Shown in pieces: positions 24,026-36,399 of a DNA stretch of 64,000 nucleotides. Origin of the DNA: Cladopsammia gracilis. Taxonomy: Eukaryota; Cnidaria; Anthozoa; Scleractinia; Dendrophylliidae. The stretch spans positions 612,001 through 676,000 of the forward strand of contig JAJGOT010000052.1 of NCBI GenBank assembly GCA_022457155.1, written 5' to 3'. The notes beneath the pieces are model-generated. The model did no database searches. It was not told the DNA's origin and worked only from the letters and a program-made list of their open reading frames with translations. The translations under genes and the position numbers were made by a program. Each line of letters starts with the position of its first letter. Position 1 is the first letter of the stretch.

Positions 24026-25700
24026 CTAAAAACATGTTATGTGGCAGTGGTCTTTGACAGAGTCCCTTATACGTTTTCTAACTAGAGGCTCGCCGCAGAA
24101 GAGGCAATTATCCTGCTCAGGATTGTATCCCTCTTTTTGCTTCCTTTTGTTCCTTTGACCGACAAAGGAAAACTCTTCCAGCTCGCCTGTTTCCTCGTCT
24201 TGGACGAACGCCTTGAAAGCACTGGAGTAACACTTGTTGGTTTTCCAGTGAACAAGGCCTACGTATTTTCCAGTGTTTGGGTCGGTAAACTTCAATGGAT
24301 TCCTTGAAGTTTTCTTTGTACAAGCTTTGATGGCAGATGATGCACTCAGCGGCAACGTTGTACTTTGCCCAGTCTTCCCTTGTCATGATAAGCTTTTTCA
24401 TCCTTAGCTTATCGCTGAGGATCCTCTCCACTTGTTGGAGGTTATACAGCAAGACTTTCACTGCATCCGGACCCTTGTGGGTGTAAGGGCCCATTGTTTT
24501 GCCATCAGAGCGGACAACCGTGAAGCCGAACCCGCAGGGTGTGTGGACTTCTGTTTCGGTTGTGCTGCTTTTTGTGGGATCTGCTGAAACGTGGACTATT
24601 TTTACTACGAGACTTTCAAAGTCTGCGTAGATGACGTAGGGGCTTTCATCTGGTTTACATAGTTCCCAAAACACGGGGTGTTGTCACCGACTCATGTTGG
24701 CCGACCTTTGATGCCTTTGCAGTAGACCGTGTGATCGTCGAAAACGTGCTGCGACGAAAAACCTTGAGAGGCATCTTTCGCAGAAGTGAATTTTTCTGCC
24801 TGCATCGTACTTACTGTGAAAAAGCCTGCTAAGGCTTTTTATGTAGCAGTAGTGAGTGCTGTTTACGTTGGCTATCAGCATCAGGTTTACTCGTCTTACG
24901 CCCTGATCTCCTATTTCACTAACTCTATAGACGACTGTCCTGTCGTTTTTCCACCCAAAAACGTTTAAGGCAAGGTTGTTTTGCCTTTCAACTCTTGAGA
25001 GCTGATTTAAGGGTGTAGGGAAAGAAATCTCAGTGAAATCCAAGCCGTCGGCTGTTGGATACTTGGCCTGTCGGCGTGTCTCGTGTCTTGTGTAGTAAAC
25101 AACGCAGTACGCAAAGCCCAACGCAAGCATTGATCGTTTTTGTTTTTTATGTTTATGATGGCCTTCTTATCTTTTAACTTTTTAGGAAGAGGTAGGTAGG
25201 AACCACGTCTGATGGGTTGTTATCTAGCAAAGTCAAGGCAAACATTATAATGACTTTCTGAATGACCCAGCCTGATCCCATGAATACCCACCTTGCTACT
25301 TGTTCAACTATTGAGTTTCTAACACTTTCCGTTTGTTGGGTAACTTCAGTTTGGCTGAAGTGCGTTACTATTAATGGATCTGGCAGCCCGAAGTTGTGGT
25401 TTACTGTTTCTATACCCTCTACAACTGTTCTACGTAGTATCAGCTTTGCTCACTTGCACCTCTACAACTGCCTTTGCCAGGTGAATTTCAAGCGTGAAAT
25501 TCACTTTAACAGGACCCAGTTCCGCAGCCTCTTCCTCAATCACTTGAAGGATTGTAGGCTTGTTCTCTTGGTAGAACAATCTGAGGTCTTTTGTGGGATG
25601 GTCATTGGGGACGGCCATCTTGTAGCTGTGAAGCCAGCCTTGAAAGGCTTGATTACTCAGATGAAACCTAAGTGCAGCCTCCATGGTGGATATATACTAG
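24026..25700 (-). pseudogene. Polinton/adinto-like DNA polymerase B, N-terminal part, broken
   Basis: Four minus-strand frames in order: a leader (25430-25684), a region with paired cysteines (HFCERCLSRF, 24684-25130), an exonuclease motif VIYADFESLV (24117-24674), and a CxxC...HCHIT knuckle (24026-24355). This arrangement is typical of protein-primed type B polymerases in Polinton/Maverick-like elements. The polymerase palm motifs are absent and frameshifts separate the pieces, so it is a dead fragment. The LINE begins about 75 bp further on. Confidence 0.65.
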
Positions 25701-25849
25701 GTATATAAAGCGTTCAATTGGTAATAACAACGCCAAGTATGGAGGGTGATCCAGCCCCAGCCTATATAATAGGAATTTTTAAAATTTACTTTAAAATTCC
25801 GCGATCGGCGTGGTTTAGCGATGCTGCCTCACCTTATAGTGTGTAGTAT

Positions 25850-26063
25850 AGGGAGTGGGTGCATCCTGCCCCACCCCAAATAAGCATTCGTGCACCCCAA
25901 CGAAGCTTTCCTAGAATACTTGCCATCCCTCCCCCCAAGACCCACGAAGGCCACTGAGTGGGGCGTGGGGGAAGGGATAGCAAGTATTCTAGGAAGGCTT
26001 CGTTGGGGCGCACGAACGTTATTTGGGGTGGGGCAGGATCACCCACTCCCTATACTACTTAAC
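25850..26063. mobile_element. ~210-bp palindromic MITE
   Basis: AGGGAGTGGGTGCATCCTGC pairs with GCAGGATCACCCACTCCCT; the inner arms share CCAACGAAGC(C/T)TTCCTAGAAT. Loop near 25950. Confidence 0.75.
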
Positions 26064-26228
26064 CAGAAGAGGTTTACAATTCTCTCGTAACCGTAACGTC
26101 ACTGTTGTGTGAAGTTGAACAACAACAGAGCCGACCAAATGTTCTTTCACCAGAAAGGAGTGGCTGCGTAAGACGACCACGGTTCGATATAACGACAGAG
26201 CAATTAGAGTATCCTTTCGGTTATGACC

Positions 26229-26798
26229 TCACCTTCCGAGATATTTCGCAGCCGCACTTAAAGCAATTCGATCAGCAGCCGAAGGTGAAGAGTTTACGTC
26301 CACCTCGGCTAAACAGAAGAACGACCTTGTCCAGGTGTTTTGGGGAATATATGGTTTCCGCCGTGAGTCACTACCTCTACCAGCGGAGTTTAGTCGAGGC
26401 ACAGGACCAACGGGTGGACGAAATCCAAATATTCTTCGGTGTCCCTCAAGAGTAGAGTAAACAGAAGATCCATCAGGTGCGAAGCATGGAGAAATATGCG
26501 ATGGCGGCGGGCCACGCTCGATATTTTCGGTAGCGTTTACAACCACAGATGTACTAGTCTCATAGCCGGCTGCTTGCCATCCATCGGCTTCGGTCCGAGA
26601 CAAAGCCGTATCTGTCCCTCTGGTGGTTTCTACTGATGAATTAAGTAAAATCTGCGAAGGACCGCAAACGATAATGCTGCTAACTGTATACGTAGGATCT
26701 GCAAGAGATCTAACCAGCCAAAAAATGAACAAACATACAATGAACTGCAGGGCTGATCTGACTATGTAATAAAAATAGACTTTGCGAGACACCATCAC
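26229..26798 (-). other. Open frame with N-terminal hydrophobic segment, unknown
   Basis: 189-residue frame. Residues ~10-32 are hydrophobic. The C-terminal part (WTRSFFCLAEVD, SAADRIALSAA) resembles the start of a domain seen in many repeated, transposon-associated proteins of invertebrates; this is a weak impression. It overlaps the left arm of a large inverted repeat. Confidence 0.25.
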
Positions 26799-27315
26799 GA
26801 CAGGAATCGCAACCGTGGACAGCTGTTTCGTTGTTATTGCAACTCTTCAGCACGGTGTAGCGATGAACTAAATGACGCCAGCAAGAATGCCAACGCATAT
26901 AGATTACACAATGACCCGTTCACCATATCAGGTTTCGTACTATGTACTCAGTCACCTGTTCTCCGAATCATGCATTGCCACATCACGTGTTCCGGGGAAC
27001 AAGGAGCCCACCTACGGTCCCAAAATATATAGAAATAAAAGTAGAATCTGCAAAGGACCGGCTTTGCGTGACATTTTTGCGACACTGTGGGTTCCTTGTT
27101 CCCCGGAACACGTGATGTGGCAACGCGTGATTCGGGGAACGGGTCATTGTGTAATCTATTTGCGCTGGTATTCTTGCTGGCGTCATTTAGTTCATCGCTA
27201 CACCGTGCTGAGGAGTTGCAATAACAACGAAACAGCAGTCCACGGTTGCGATCCTACTTTATCGGTTTCTGTCGTGATGGTGTCTCGCAAAGATTACTTT
27301 TCTACGTAGTCAGAT
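26780..27315. repeat. Inverted repeat with ~230-bp arms
   Basis: Arms near 26780-27000 and 27095-27315 share GACGCCAGCAAGAATGCCA, GAACGGGTCATTGTG-type and CCGGGGAACAAGG segments. The centre near 27050 is a short spacer containing GGACCGGCTTTGCGTGAC. Confidence 0.7.
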
Positions 27316-27540
27316 CAGCCCTGCAGTTCATTGTAGGTTTCCACAAGACTGTCAGCTGTGCCTTTGAGCACACTGCCTGAGGATTTCATGATACTCCATG
27401 ATGGGATGCGATGTACAGGGAGCTTCCTGTTAGTACTCATGTGCAAGTTGTCGTCTCCAGAGGGTTACCCCACGACCCACTCTCGCTCCCAGAGCCTTCG
27501 AGTGACACTGGGGACGAGAATGCCCAAGAAACGGAGAAGA

Positions 27541-27830
27541 ATTCACTTTGACGAATTCAAAGTTTTTGGCGAATTCATTTTTTGATCAGTAAATTCACTT
27601 TTGTTGAATTCATGGATTTAAAAGAAGTCGAGTTTTCACGAATCCAAAGTTTTTGGCAAATTCATGTTTTGATGAATTTACTAAATTCTATGGAATTCGA
27701 AACAATATTTGGTGAATTCGTTTTTTTAAGAATTCATGTTTTGATGAATTCAAAACTTTTGAAGAATTCAGACATTTTAACGAATTCGTGTTTTGATGAA
27801 TTCAGGGATTTTAAATAATTTATATGTTTG
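27541..27830. repeat. GAATTC-rich degenerate tandem repeat
   Basis: About ten GAATTC palindromes plus variants (AAATTC, GAATTT) in ~290 bp, joined by words such as ATGTTTTGATGAATTC and AAAGTTTTTGGC. Spacing is irregular, mostly 15-30 bp. Confidence 0.7.
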
Positions 27831-27951
27831 AATTTTGATCCAAATCAAGCGCCATAGATAGAAGATGTAAACAATGCACGTTTCTTGCGATACATTTCTT
27901 GTGAGTTTCGCTTGCGCTTGTGAATGTTTTTTCGGGCAAAAATAACCTTAA

Positions 27952-28335
27952 ATGAGGGTCGTGAAAGGGTAAAATGGGAACTGGGATTAGCCTTATTTTG
28001 GACTGGGAAAATGGGATTTACTCACTGGGACTGGGATTTAGCCACTGGCAATGGGATGAACAATTATAAAATGGGAATAGGATTTCTTTTCTTCAGCGGT
28101 CTTTGCTCCAATATTTTGAAATAGAAAAATAAAATTTCGTAGCAATAGACCTTGCACTCCTCAGCAGAGACAGTAGAGACCGTGAAATCAGTATTTTTCG
28201 CCTTCGCGCCCGCGGTCTAGCTACAAGGCTTACAAGGTTGCATAGCTGAGGGTCGTGAAGGGGTAAAATGGGAACTGGGATTTGGGCCAAATTTAGGCTG
28301 AGAAGTGGGATTTGGTACCCCCCTTCACGACCCTC
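27952..28335. mobile_element. ~380-bp MITE flanked by TTAA
   Basis: Ends share GAGGGTCGTGAA in inverted orientation next to TTAA (27948-27951, 28336-28339). The interior repeats AAATGGGAACTGGGATT several times, including a second internal terminus near 28250. Confidence 0.6.
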
Positions 28336-28339
28336 TTAA

Positions 28340-29560
28340 ATTAAAGCGATCACTTTTTCATTTAATTTTCTTTTCTATGTTTCGGATACAGAGGAATAAA
28401 AATTGGACATATTTTTTTTGTGTCTGATTGTGAGATGTTTTAATAGCTGCGTTATGCGTTATGCAAATTGCAACATTTTCGACCTCAACTGAAAAAATAT
28501 ATATTTCAAAGGGCTAAAATTGTTTCTCTCCTCCTCATTTATCACTTCTGTCGTTAACTTTGATTAAATTTATAAGTTTATTATAACAATGGCGGGAATA
28601 CGTGCAGCAAAACTATCAATTCGATAAAGTTGTTTTGACCCCGGGTCCCGGCGGAAAAATAAACTGAAACTTTTTTATGTCTTCGAAAGGCCACTTTGCG
28701 GCTACATTTGCATTCACTTCAAAAGGGTCGGAAACATATACCAGTTACAAAGATAAGTTAAGCTAGTTACAAGATTCAGCTAAAACTAATATCGACCACG
28801 GGAAACTCTGATACACGGCCCTTTTTTTTCAACGGTAAGTACAAAGTACAGAAAGTAGGCATCGATTTGTATTTTTCAGTGCTCTAGTCTTTTAAGGTCT
28901 TTTAACACAGTAGACACGCTATTTAATTTGCGTACGATTTCGCACGCTAGGTGAGCTAAGTGTGCTGTGTCTTCTCGCACGCTACCTTTTGTTTTCGAAG
29001 GTTAACACCCTTCTTTGTTTGACTGCTCACACTATCCCAATACTCCCTATCATCAAACCGTGAACTAACGTGCATGCAGATTCCTAAGACATATACATTG
29101 CAATTCCACCGCGGTCAAATGTCCGAGGCGAAATTTCGTTTTAATTAGTGGGATTTTATTTAATATTAAATGGAAATATGGGCAAGGACGTATAAAAAAA
29201 TAGTTGACGTTACTATCTTTTAATTTTTCTCAAAAATGATGAGTTTTTTTCCGTTGTAAACTGACCAAAACTCTTTGCGTCTGATCAAAATTATGTTGGC
29301 AAATCGCGCCGACAATTCTGCAGTCCACAGTTTTTAAACGCTTAGAATTTTTGGTAAACATTCAAAACGTTTGGTGAATTGACAGTGTATTGGCAATATA
29401 TTAAACTTTAAACAGTGAAAATGACAACCTTAACTTTTACGTACTTTGCTTAACTTTTGCAAATTTCTCCGGTTTGACCGCAGAAAACACTGCAATATGC
29501 CTAATACAATGGCGCCCAAGTTTACGCTCCCACAGCGTCTTGTTTCAATTAAGCTTTACA
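28340..29560. other. Intron 2 of the left NEK4 copy, no gene seen
   Basis: AT-rich. 29010-29080 is an inverted, diverged relative of the repeat at 33215-33290 (CACTATCCCAATACTC...CATCAAAC). Homology with the right copy resumes near 29540. Confidence 0.5.
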
Positions 29561-30214
29561 AATGTGTGTAAACAAGGATGCATTAATATGTAAATTTGAA
29601 TGTTCTTAAGTTACCTCTTGTTCTGCCGCTTTTCTTTCCCTTGCGGAAGCCTTAGAAAGGTCCACCTTCTTCATAACATACTAAAATTGAACAGGCAGAA
29701 TTAACCTACTAACAGACAGGATTGGCCTTTAAAGCTACATGTACCAAGTTTATTCATGCACAGATAAGCTTAGAGAATTTTATAGCTCTAAGGGCACCTG
29801 CGAAGGTAAGAAGTATCCTTAATATACAACTCAATTTTTACCTGTTTTTTATCCTTTCTGTGTTTCACCTGGTACATTTCTCCGTAGCTTCCTTTACCGA
29901 TAACCTTGCCGATGGTATAGTGATCAAACGGCATTTTTTTTAACTCAATAAGTTAGCTTTTGATCGAAACAATGTTCGCTTTAGCTTATTGTTGAATTTA
30001 CAGCTTACAAGTGTTTCAACATCATCGCACAACACGATAAGCTCTCAGCGCCGATATTTGCAATCAAGCACTGCCGTCAGGACTGCCGTTGTCCACTGAT
30101 GCTTGAGGTTCATTAGAACGTAATTAATTTAACTGAGAAAACTTCCCTGTAAATGAAACAGCAAATCTGAATGAATTTTTAGTAAAATTCAGGAAATTAA
30201 AATCTTACGCGTCG

Positions 30215-30215
30215 T
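30215..30215. other. Approximate upstream limit of the NEK4 duplication
   Basis: Upstream of the start codon the two copies stay similar for about 280 bp (29935-30215 and 57735-58010) and diverge after the shared CTTNCGCGTCGTC. The proximal promoter was therefore duplicated with the gene. No TATA box stands out. Confidence 0.55.
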
Positions 30216-30265
30216 CGGTAACCTGCGTGGCAGACGTCGGGGAGAATAGAACTGCCAATTGGTCA

Positions 30266-30780
30266 CTCAAAAAAATACCATAATACTCTTTTATGTACAG
30301 GCTCAGCCTCACCGGGGTGTAATTTTTCAAGTCTCCCTTGTTAGAATGGCACAATGGAATTCAGAGTACATGTAGGAACGCTCGCTAGGTAGGACAGCAT
30401 TGTGTGTTCGCATACAATTGTCACCGTAAGTAAATTGCCACGAAGGTGAAGCATAGCACGTGCAGTTCGGGCTGAAAACAAAAGAAATTGGAAAAATGAG
30501 GCTTACATCAAGCACCACCCAAACCTGCACTTTAAAGAGTATTATGGTATTTTTAATAGTTTCTGGAGTGGGCAATAAAGACCCCCCCCCCCCCCCATTT
30601 ATTTGTTCATTTCTGCGGACGCTGGGGGTGACCCCGTAGCTGTCCAAACGATGTCTGTGATTGGCGAACGATACAATTAATATATCATTTGAACAATGTT
30701 CCTATCCCTAATCCCTATTCCAGCGGGACAAATCTATTGTTTTCTTAGCGAATCACAGACATCGTATGGACAAGTGCTGG
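30266..30780. repeat. Two small inverted repeats
   Basis: TACCATAATACTCTTT (30273) pairs with AAAGAGTATTATGGTA (30536). Separately, GTCCAAACGATGTCTGTGATT (30642) pairs with AATCACAGACATCGTATGGAC (30751). A poly-C tract of ~16 lies at 30582-30597. Confidence 0.6.
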
Positions 30781-31766
30781 ACTACGCGGGCGGCCGCAAA
30801 ATGCTAATTCGCGCTGGGCGGTAGGCACTGACAAGTTGCATAATTTGTTTCAAACCTGTTCAATGAATGAATACAATTATGTTTAAGTAACATATCGCAT
30901 CCATGGTTTTGCCTTTAGTGCAACTGAAATTTGAACTCTAGATCTTGTTTAAATAGTTGTTGTTCATTTTCGCAGGATACTTCTTTCATTTCATTTTATG
31001 AAATTATTTAAGCATGAATGATTTGAGGACGTTCACGGTACTATGTCAGTGAAAGTACAACTGAAACTTGTTAACCTGTAACAATAGCCTGTATTGTATG
31101 GAAGCCTGAGTTAATGTTATTTAGTTGTTGTTGTTCCAAATTTTTATCTGAACTATCTATAATTGTTGGTAAAACATCGAAGTGCTAGCTCAACTGAAAG
31201 AAACAGTGCTTTACGCATATAAAAAAGCTTGTTTTTCATAACCATTGAGCTATAAAAGCTTTTATTAACATTATAACCTGATCCGATAAAAGGTTTCTAT
31301 GTACACATATCTAATACATCACAAACAAAAGCCAGTAAAAAAACGACATTCTAACTGAGCACCCAACAATTCGTTATAAGTTTGGGTGAAAGCGTAGAAA
31401 GTCTACGGCCCCTTAAATGCCCTGTATTTAGGCCACAATATTTTTTTTGACAGTTCAAAGCTGTTTAAACTAGCTGGAAACTATTCTCAGAAGGCTGGAA
31501 ATGCTATTTTAGAGACCCTATATTTCAAAATATCCCGGGAAGCATGCCCCCGGACCCCCTAGAAACTCGCGCCTTCGGCAAGTGTTGCCTACTATATATT
31601 TTAATACTAGTAATAACCAAAAGGTTAGGAAGTGCGGGCGAGGACGATGGATTGTGTTTTTGGGTTAATAAAAATGTAACAGAGGTGTACTAAGTTGTAA
31701 TCAGTGGCGCATCGAGATTAATTCTATAATGGAGGCGTTATACATTTTGGCTCTTTGCGGTAGTTT
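30781..31766. other. Intergenic, no gene seen
   Basis: AT-rich. A GC-rich word block GCATGCCCCCGGACCCCCTA near 31541 recurs near 32490, suggesting a shared repeat. Confidence 0.5.
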
Positions 31767-32822
31767 AGGGGCGGACCATTAGAAATCTTGGGAGGGGGGG
31801 TGACAATTACCAAAAAAAAAATCCTGCAAAGGAAAATTGTCTCAAAAAAAAATTCCTGCAAGCAGTTGACCATAAAAAAATAAAATCCTGCAAGCTAACT
31901 GGCTATATATACATATATTTATTTATTTATTTATTTTAAACTGGAACATATGAGAGTATGACATGCTCTCTGGTAGTAAAATTCATCAAAAAGCAACTTC
32001 AGGTTGACTCAATTGCTGTCAAAAATTACCTGCCTCAAAGGTCTATCTGGTACAAGTACCAATATCTTAATATAACCAAAACCTTGTTTATGTACATATT
32101 TGAAAACACTGTAAACATCATGAAATATGTAACCTGCTCTACTACACACAAGTATTTTTTAAATACATTACAGATTGTCCAACCGTCCCGATTTCGTCGA
32201 GATTACCCCGATTTTCCTTGAAAATGAAATTCTGTCATTTTCGTCAAATTCTCATAATACTTACTATACAAAAAGACGAAATTGCGTATACTCAACTCTG
32301 ATATCCAGATAAACTAAAGAAACAGCAAGAAAAATAAAATGAAATCGAGTACTTGTATGTGGAGCCACACAAAGAGACGCAAAGCGACGAGAAGCCACAT
32401 CAATTTGCCAAACATTTTTGACAGAAATTGTTGTCTCAGAACACTAGAAATGGAGTTTCAGAGCATCAAGATTTCAAAATTTTATGGTGGGGCATGCCCC
32501 CAGACCCCCTAGCGGCTCGCGCCTTCGGCGCTCGACCACTCCATCTCAATTCTTATTTCTCCCCATTTTTTATGGAAAGGTTCGACAGTCTGACTTAAAT
32601 CTACTCTCCAGCGTTTAATACCAAAAATGGATTGGGCCATTAGTATAAAAAAAATTTGGGGCTTGCACGCATTTATAATAAAGATCTCAAAAAAAAAAAA
32701 AAAAACCTGCAGGCTTGCACCTCCCTCAAAAAAAAATCCTGCAGGAAACTCAGGCCGAAAAAAAAATTCATACACTGAAAATTTTTTGACCCCCCTCCCA
32801 GGATTTCTAATGGTCCACCCCT
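31767..32822. mobile_element. ~1.05-kb non-autonomous element
   Basis: AGGGGCGGACCATTAGAAATC at the left and its near-inverse ATTTCTAATGGTCCACCCCT at the right. Runs of A followed by TCCTGCA recur inside both ends. A related right end is at 36740-36870. Confidence 0.65.
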
Positions 32823-33126
32823 TATTGGTGTTGCGGATGGTGTGATCACCAAATGACGTAAAACAAAAGATTCAAAAGACGCTGAACAATACCCACACCA
32901 CAACACAAAAGCTAACCAACAATGGCTTCCGCGACACCAAGAACCACCCCACTTTGGGTAATGAAATATTTTGGGGCCCAAAGGGAAAAATGATTCTGCT
33001 TCGCGGGGCTTAAATATTTGCCCATTAAGGGTAGCACGCACAAAACCAACCCCCCCTCCCTCGCCCCCCCCCCCCTGCCCCACCACCTTTTCCTCCTATA
33101 TATTTGCCACTTATAATTTATTACAA

Positions 33127-35400
33127 ACAAGACGCTGTAGGAGCGTATACTTGGGCGTCGTTGAATTAGGCGTATTGGAATGAAAATATCTTGGAAAATC
33201 TTCATGCACGTCAGTTTAGGGTTTGATGATAGGGAGTGCACTGAGTATTGGGATAGTCTTGTATGTCGTTGACTGCTGGTGCACATTTAGATTAGATTTA
33301 ACGCTTGTAGAATTTGGAAAAGCTTAATTGTGGCCAGCGAAACTGCAAGGAAAACAGAGAATTCATGGCAGCGCATATTCTGTATTCAGGTTTCAAATTA
33401 CCCTTTTGACATATGCAAATTCGGTGCACTTTTTCCTGACAACTACAACAAAATTTGTTTTCTGTCTTTTCTGTTACGTACCTTTCCCCGCTGTATGACA
33501 TCGATTATTATATTTAATTTCATTCAAGATTTATCTTCACAATTGGTAAACATGAAGTTCAGAAAGAATTTTAAACATGAATTTTGCGTGACGTTGGCAC
33601 TTGCGGCCCTTGTTTACATAAAGTGACCTATTTTGGTTTCCTTCGCTTTCTGACTGGAAAACTCACTCCACTCGAAATTTTTCCATAGCCGTTCACAGCC
33701 AGCCGTTCGAAATTTTTGTTCTGTTTCGGCCGTTCACTGCAAGCCGTTCAAAAAATTGTTCAGGCGTTCAAATGAAATTCGATCTGTTGGCAGATCTCGT
33801 TACCTAGCACGTGATCAAAATCTGCCGTGAAGAAATTGTTCTTTCTTGTTGCACCTTTCTCGATGTAGTGCGAAAGTTATTTTATTGTTATATCTAGAAG
33901 AACTACTCGTTTGAAACTGTATTTTTGTAATGGACGATTTCATATAAGTGACGATTCGTCCGCCCGTTTTAGCGCACGGATGAGAAATTGTCATAAATCG
34001 GACCGTTCCATTCTAAAGAGTCTAAAGATGTACATGTACGTTTGAGAATAACGGCTAAAGAGTAAGTGATCAAGATATCAGAATTTATCTGCCACTAGAA
34101 TTTAATTTTCGCCGGCGAGCATATCAAAAAAGCGTTGAAGATAGCCGAGACGCCAGCTGACTCGTTACGGTTGACTGAGTTTGACGCACGCGCATTAGAG
34201 CCCAATTGCAAATTCGTGCACTACCAAGTAACAAGACGCTGTGGGAGCGCATACTTGGGCGTCGTTGTATTAGGGGTATTGGAATGAAAATATCTTGGAA
34301 AATCTTCATGCACGTCAGTTTAGGGTTTGATGATAGTGAGTATTGGGATAGTCTTGCATGTCGTTGACTGTTGGTGCACATTTGTAAAGTGGAACACGTG
34401 AAGACTTACGTGAAGTGCGGGTGCAAGGATTATATTTAACGCTTGTAGAATTTGGAAAAGCTTAATTGTGGCCAGCGAAACTGCAAGGAAAACAGAGAAT
34501 TCGTGGCAGCGCATATTCTGTATTCAGGTTTCAAATTACCCTTTTGACATATGCAAATCCTGACAACTACAACAAACTTAAAAGGGCTAAATTTGTTTTC
34601 TGTCTTTTCTGCTACGTACCTTTCCCCGCAGTATGACATAGATTATTATATTTAGTTTCATTCAAGATTTATCTTCACAATTGGTAAACATGAAGTTCAG
34701 AAAGAATTTTAAACATGAATTTTGCGTGACGCTGGCACTTGGGGCCCTTGTATCCACAAAGTGACCTACTTTGGTTTCGTTTGTTTTCTGAGTGAAAACT
34801 CACTCCAGTACCCGAAATTTTTCCATAGCCGTTCACAGCCAGCCGTTCGAAATTTTTGTTCTGTTTCGGCCGTTCACTGCAAGCCGTTCAAAATAATTGT
34901 TCAAGCGTTCAAATGAACAGATCTCGTTGCCTAGCACGTGATCAAAATCTGCCGTGAAGAAATTGTTCTTTCTTGTTGCACCTTTCTCGATGCAGTGCGA
35001 AAGTTATTTTATTGTTATATCTAGAAGAACTAGTCGTTTGAAGCTGTATTTTTGTAATGGACAATTTTATATAAGTGACGATTTGTCAGCCCGTTTTAGG
35101 GCACGGATGGGAAATTGTCTTAAATCGGACCGTTCCATTCTAAAGAGTCTAAAGATGTACATGTACCTTTGAGAATTCATAACTCGTATAATATTCCATC
35201 GATTCAATTGAATTAAAGACTGAATAACGGCTAAAGAGTAAGCGATCAAGATATCAGAATTTATCTACCACTAGAATTTAATTTTCGCCGGCGAACATAT
35301 CAAGAAAGCGTTGAAGCTAGCCGAGACGCCAGCTGACCAGTATTCTTCTGCTCGTTACGCTTGACTGAGTTTGACGCACGCGCATTAGAGCCCAATTGCA
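33127..35400. repeat. ~1.1-1.2-kb tandem duplication
   Basis: Unit 1 starts at 33127 and unit 2 at 34231 (ACAAGACGCTGTNGGAGCG). Both run through CAGCCAGCCGTTCG and end with GACGCACGCGCATTAGAGCC (34183 and 35373). Small indels make the offset vary from 1104 to 1190 bp. No convincing gene in either unit. Confidence 0.8.
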
Positions 35401-35424
35401 AATCTTGGGCTCTCCGCCCAAGTA

Positions 35425-35512
35425 AATATGTACCGCGAGCCAAATTACTACGGGCTCGCTTTCCGAAGATAATTGCGCCCTTAGTAATTTGGCCTGCGGT
35501 ACATATTTTGTG
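35425..35512. repeat. Palindromic MITE-like repeat
   Basis: ATGTACCGCGAGCCAAATTACTA pairs imperfectly with TAGTAATTTGGCCTGCGGTACAT. Confidence 0.65.
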
Positions 35513-35819
35513 TAACGCAATCAGTTAAACTTTCAAGACGGTGACGATTCGAAGAAAATAGAGTCTTGTACGATCAAATAGATCTCCTCTGGACCCTGTG
35601 TATAATGGTATAACTGTAGCAAAACTGTGCCGATATTTCATAAACAATGGGTGACAGGCTGACAGCTGGTGTGAAATTACGCACACACGAACGGCGAAAA
35701 ATCAAAAGCTTCTCTTTACGTACGTAAAAGCAGCAGTAAAAACGTTACCGTATCACGATTATGATACAACAAAATAATTTTTATAAGTATAAAAACCTTA
35801 AAAATTTACTAAACTGCGG

Positions 35820-36066
35820 AGATAGAGCAACGCTCCCCCGCCAAGGACGAACAACGATCTCGCTCCACGCTTCAATGAGGTCAAGGACGAACAGATCGGA
35901 CGAACAACAATCTCTGACAACACGCTTGTCAGGTCAAGGACGAACAACACTCTCGCTGCACGCTCGAGGTAAAGGACGAACAGATCGAACGATGCTCTCG
36001 CTTCACGCTTGAGGTCAAGGACGAACAGATCGGACGAACAACACTCTCGCTACTCGCTTGAGGCGG
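35820..36066. repeat. Minisatellite of ~45-55-bp units
   Basis: Repeats of AAGGACGAACAGATCGGACG, AACAACACTCTCGCT and CACGCTTGAGGTC, about five degenerate units. It produces an 83-residue frame (35761-36012) of tandem R-T-N/S-L-H-A motifs. Confidence 0.75.
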
Positions 36067-36269
36067 AATGAGGCCGGAAAATGACATCCAACGCGACATG
36101 AACAGGAAACGTCCAAGGTTGACACGCTCGATTTGGATTGGACGGCGGTGCTGCTATTCGTGAGTTTCACGTGATCGAAGGTCCAAATACGCGTGATGCG
36201 CGTGATAAAATTGCATTCTTTGCATTCCATGCATTCCATGCATTCGTAGTGGAAGTCCACGCGAATAGG

Positions 36270-36395
36270 TAGAGACTTGATTCCATAACTCAAAAGGAGG
36301 TCGCGGTGCCCAGCGGTTTTAGTGAAAACAAGGTTTGGGTGGGGTGCTCAGTCTCGCGGGCTCAAAAACCTCCTTTTGAGCTATGGAATCTAGAC
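36270..36395. repeat. Inverted repeat
   Basis: GATTCCATAACTCAAAAGGAGGT pairs with ACCTCCTTTTGAGCTATGGAATC around a ~70-bp loop. Confidence 0.65.
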
Positions 36396-36399
36396 TTTT

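Noticed and set aside
25262..25708. 148-residue plus-strand frame
   Set aside because: Antisense to the polymerase B leader region; no recognisable motif.
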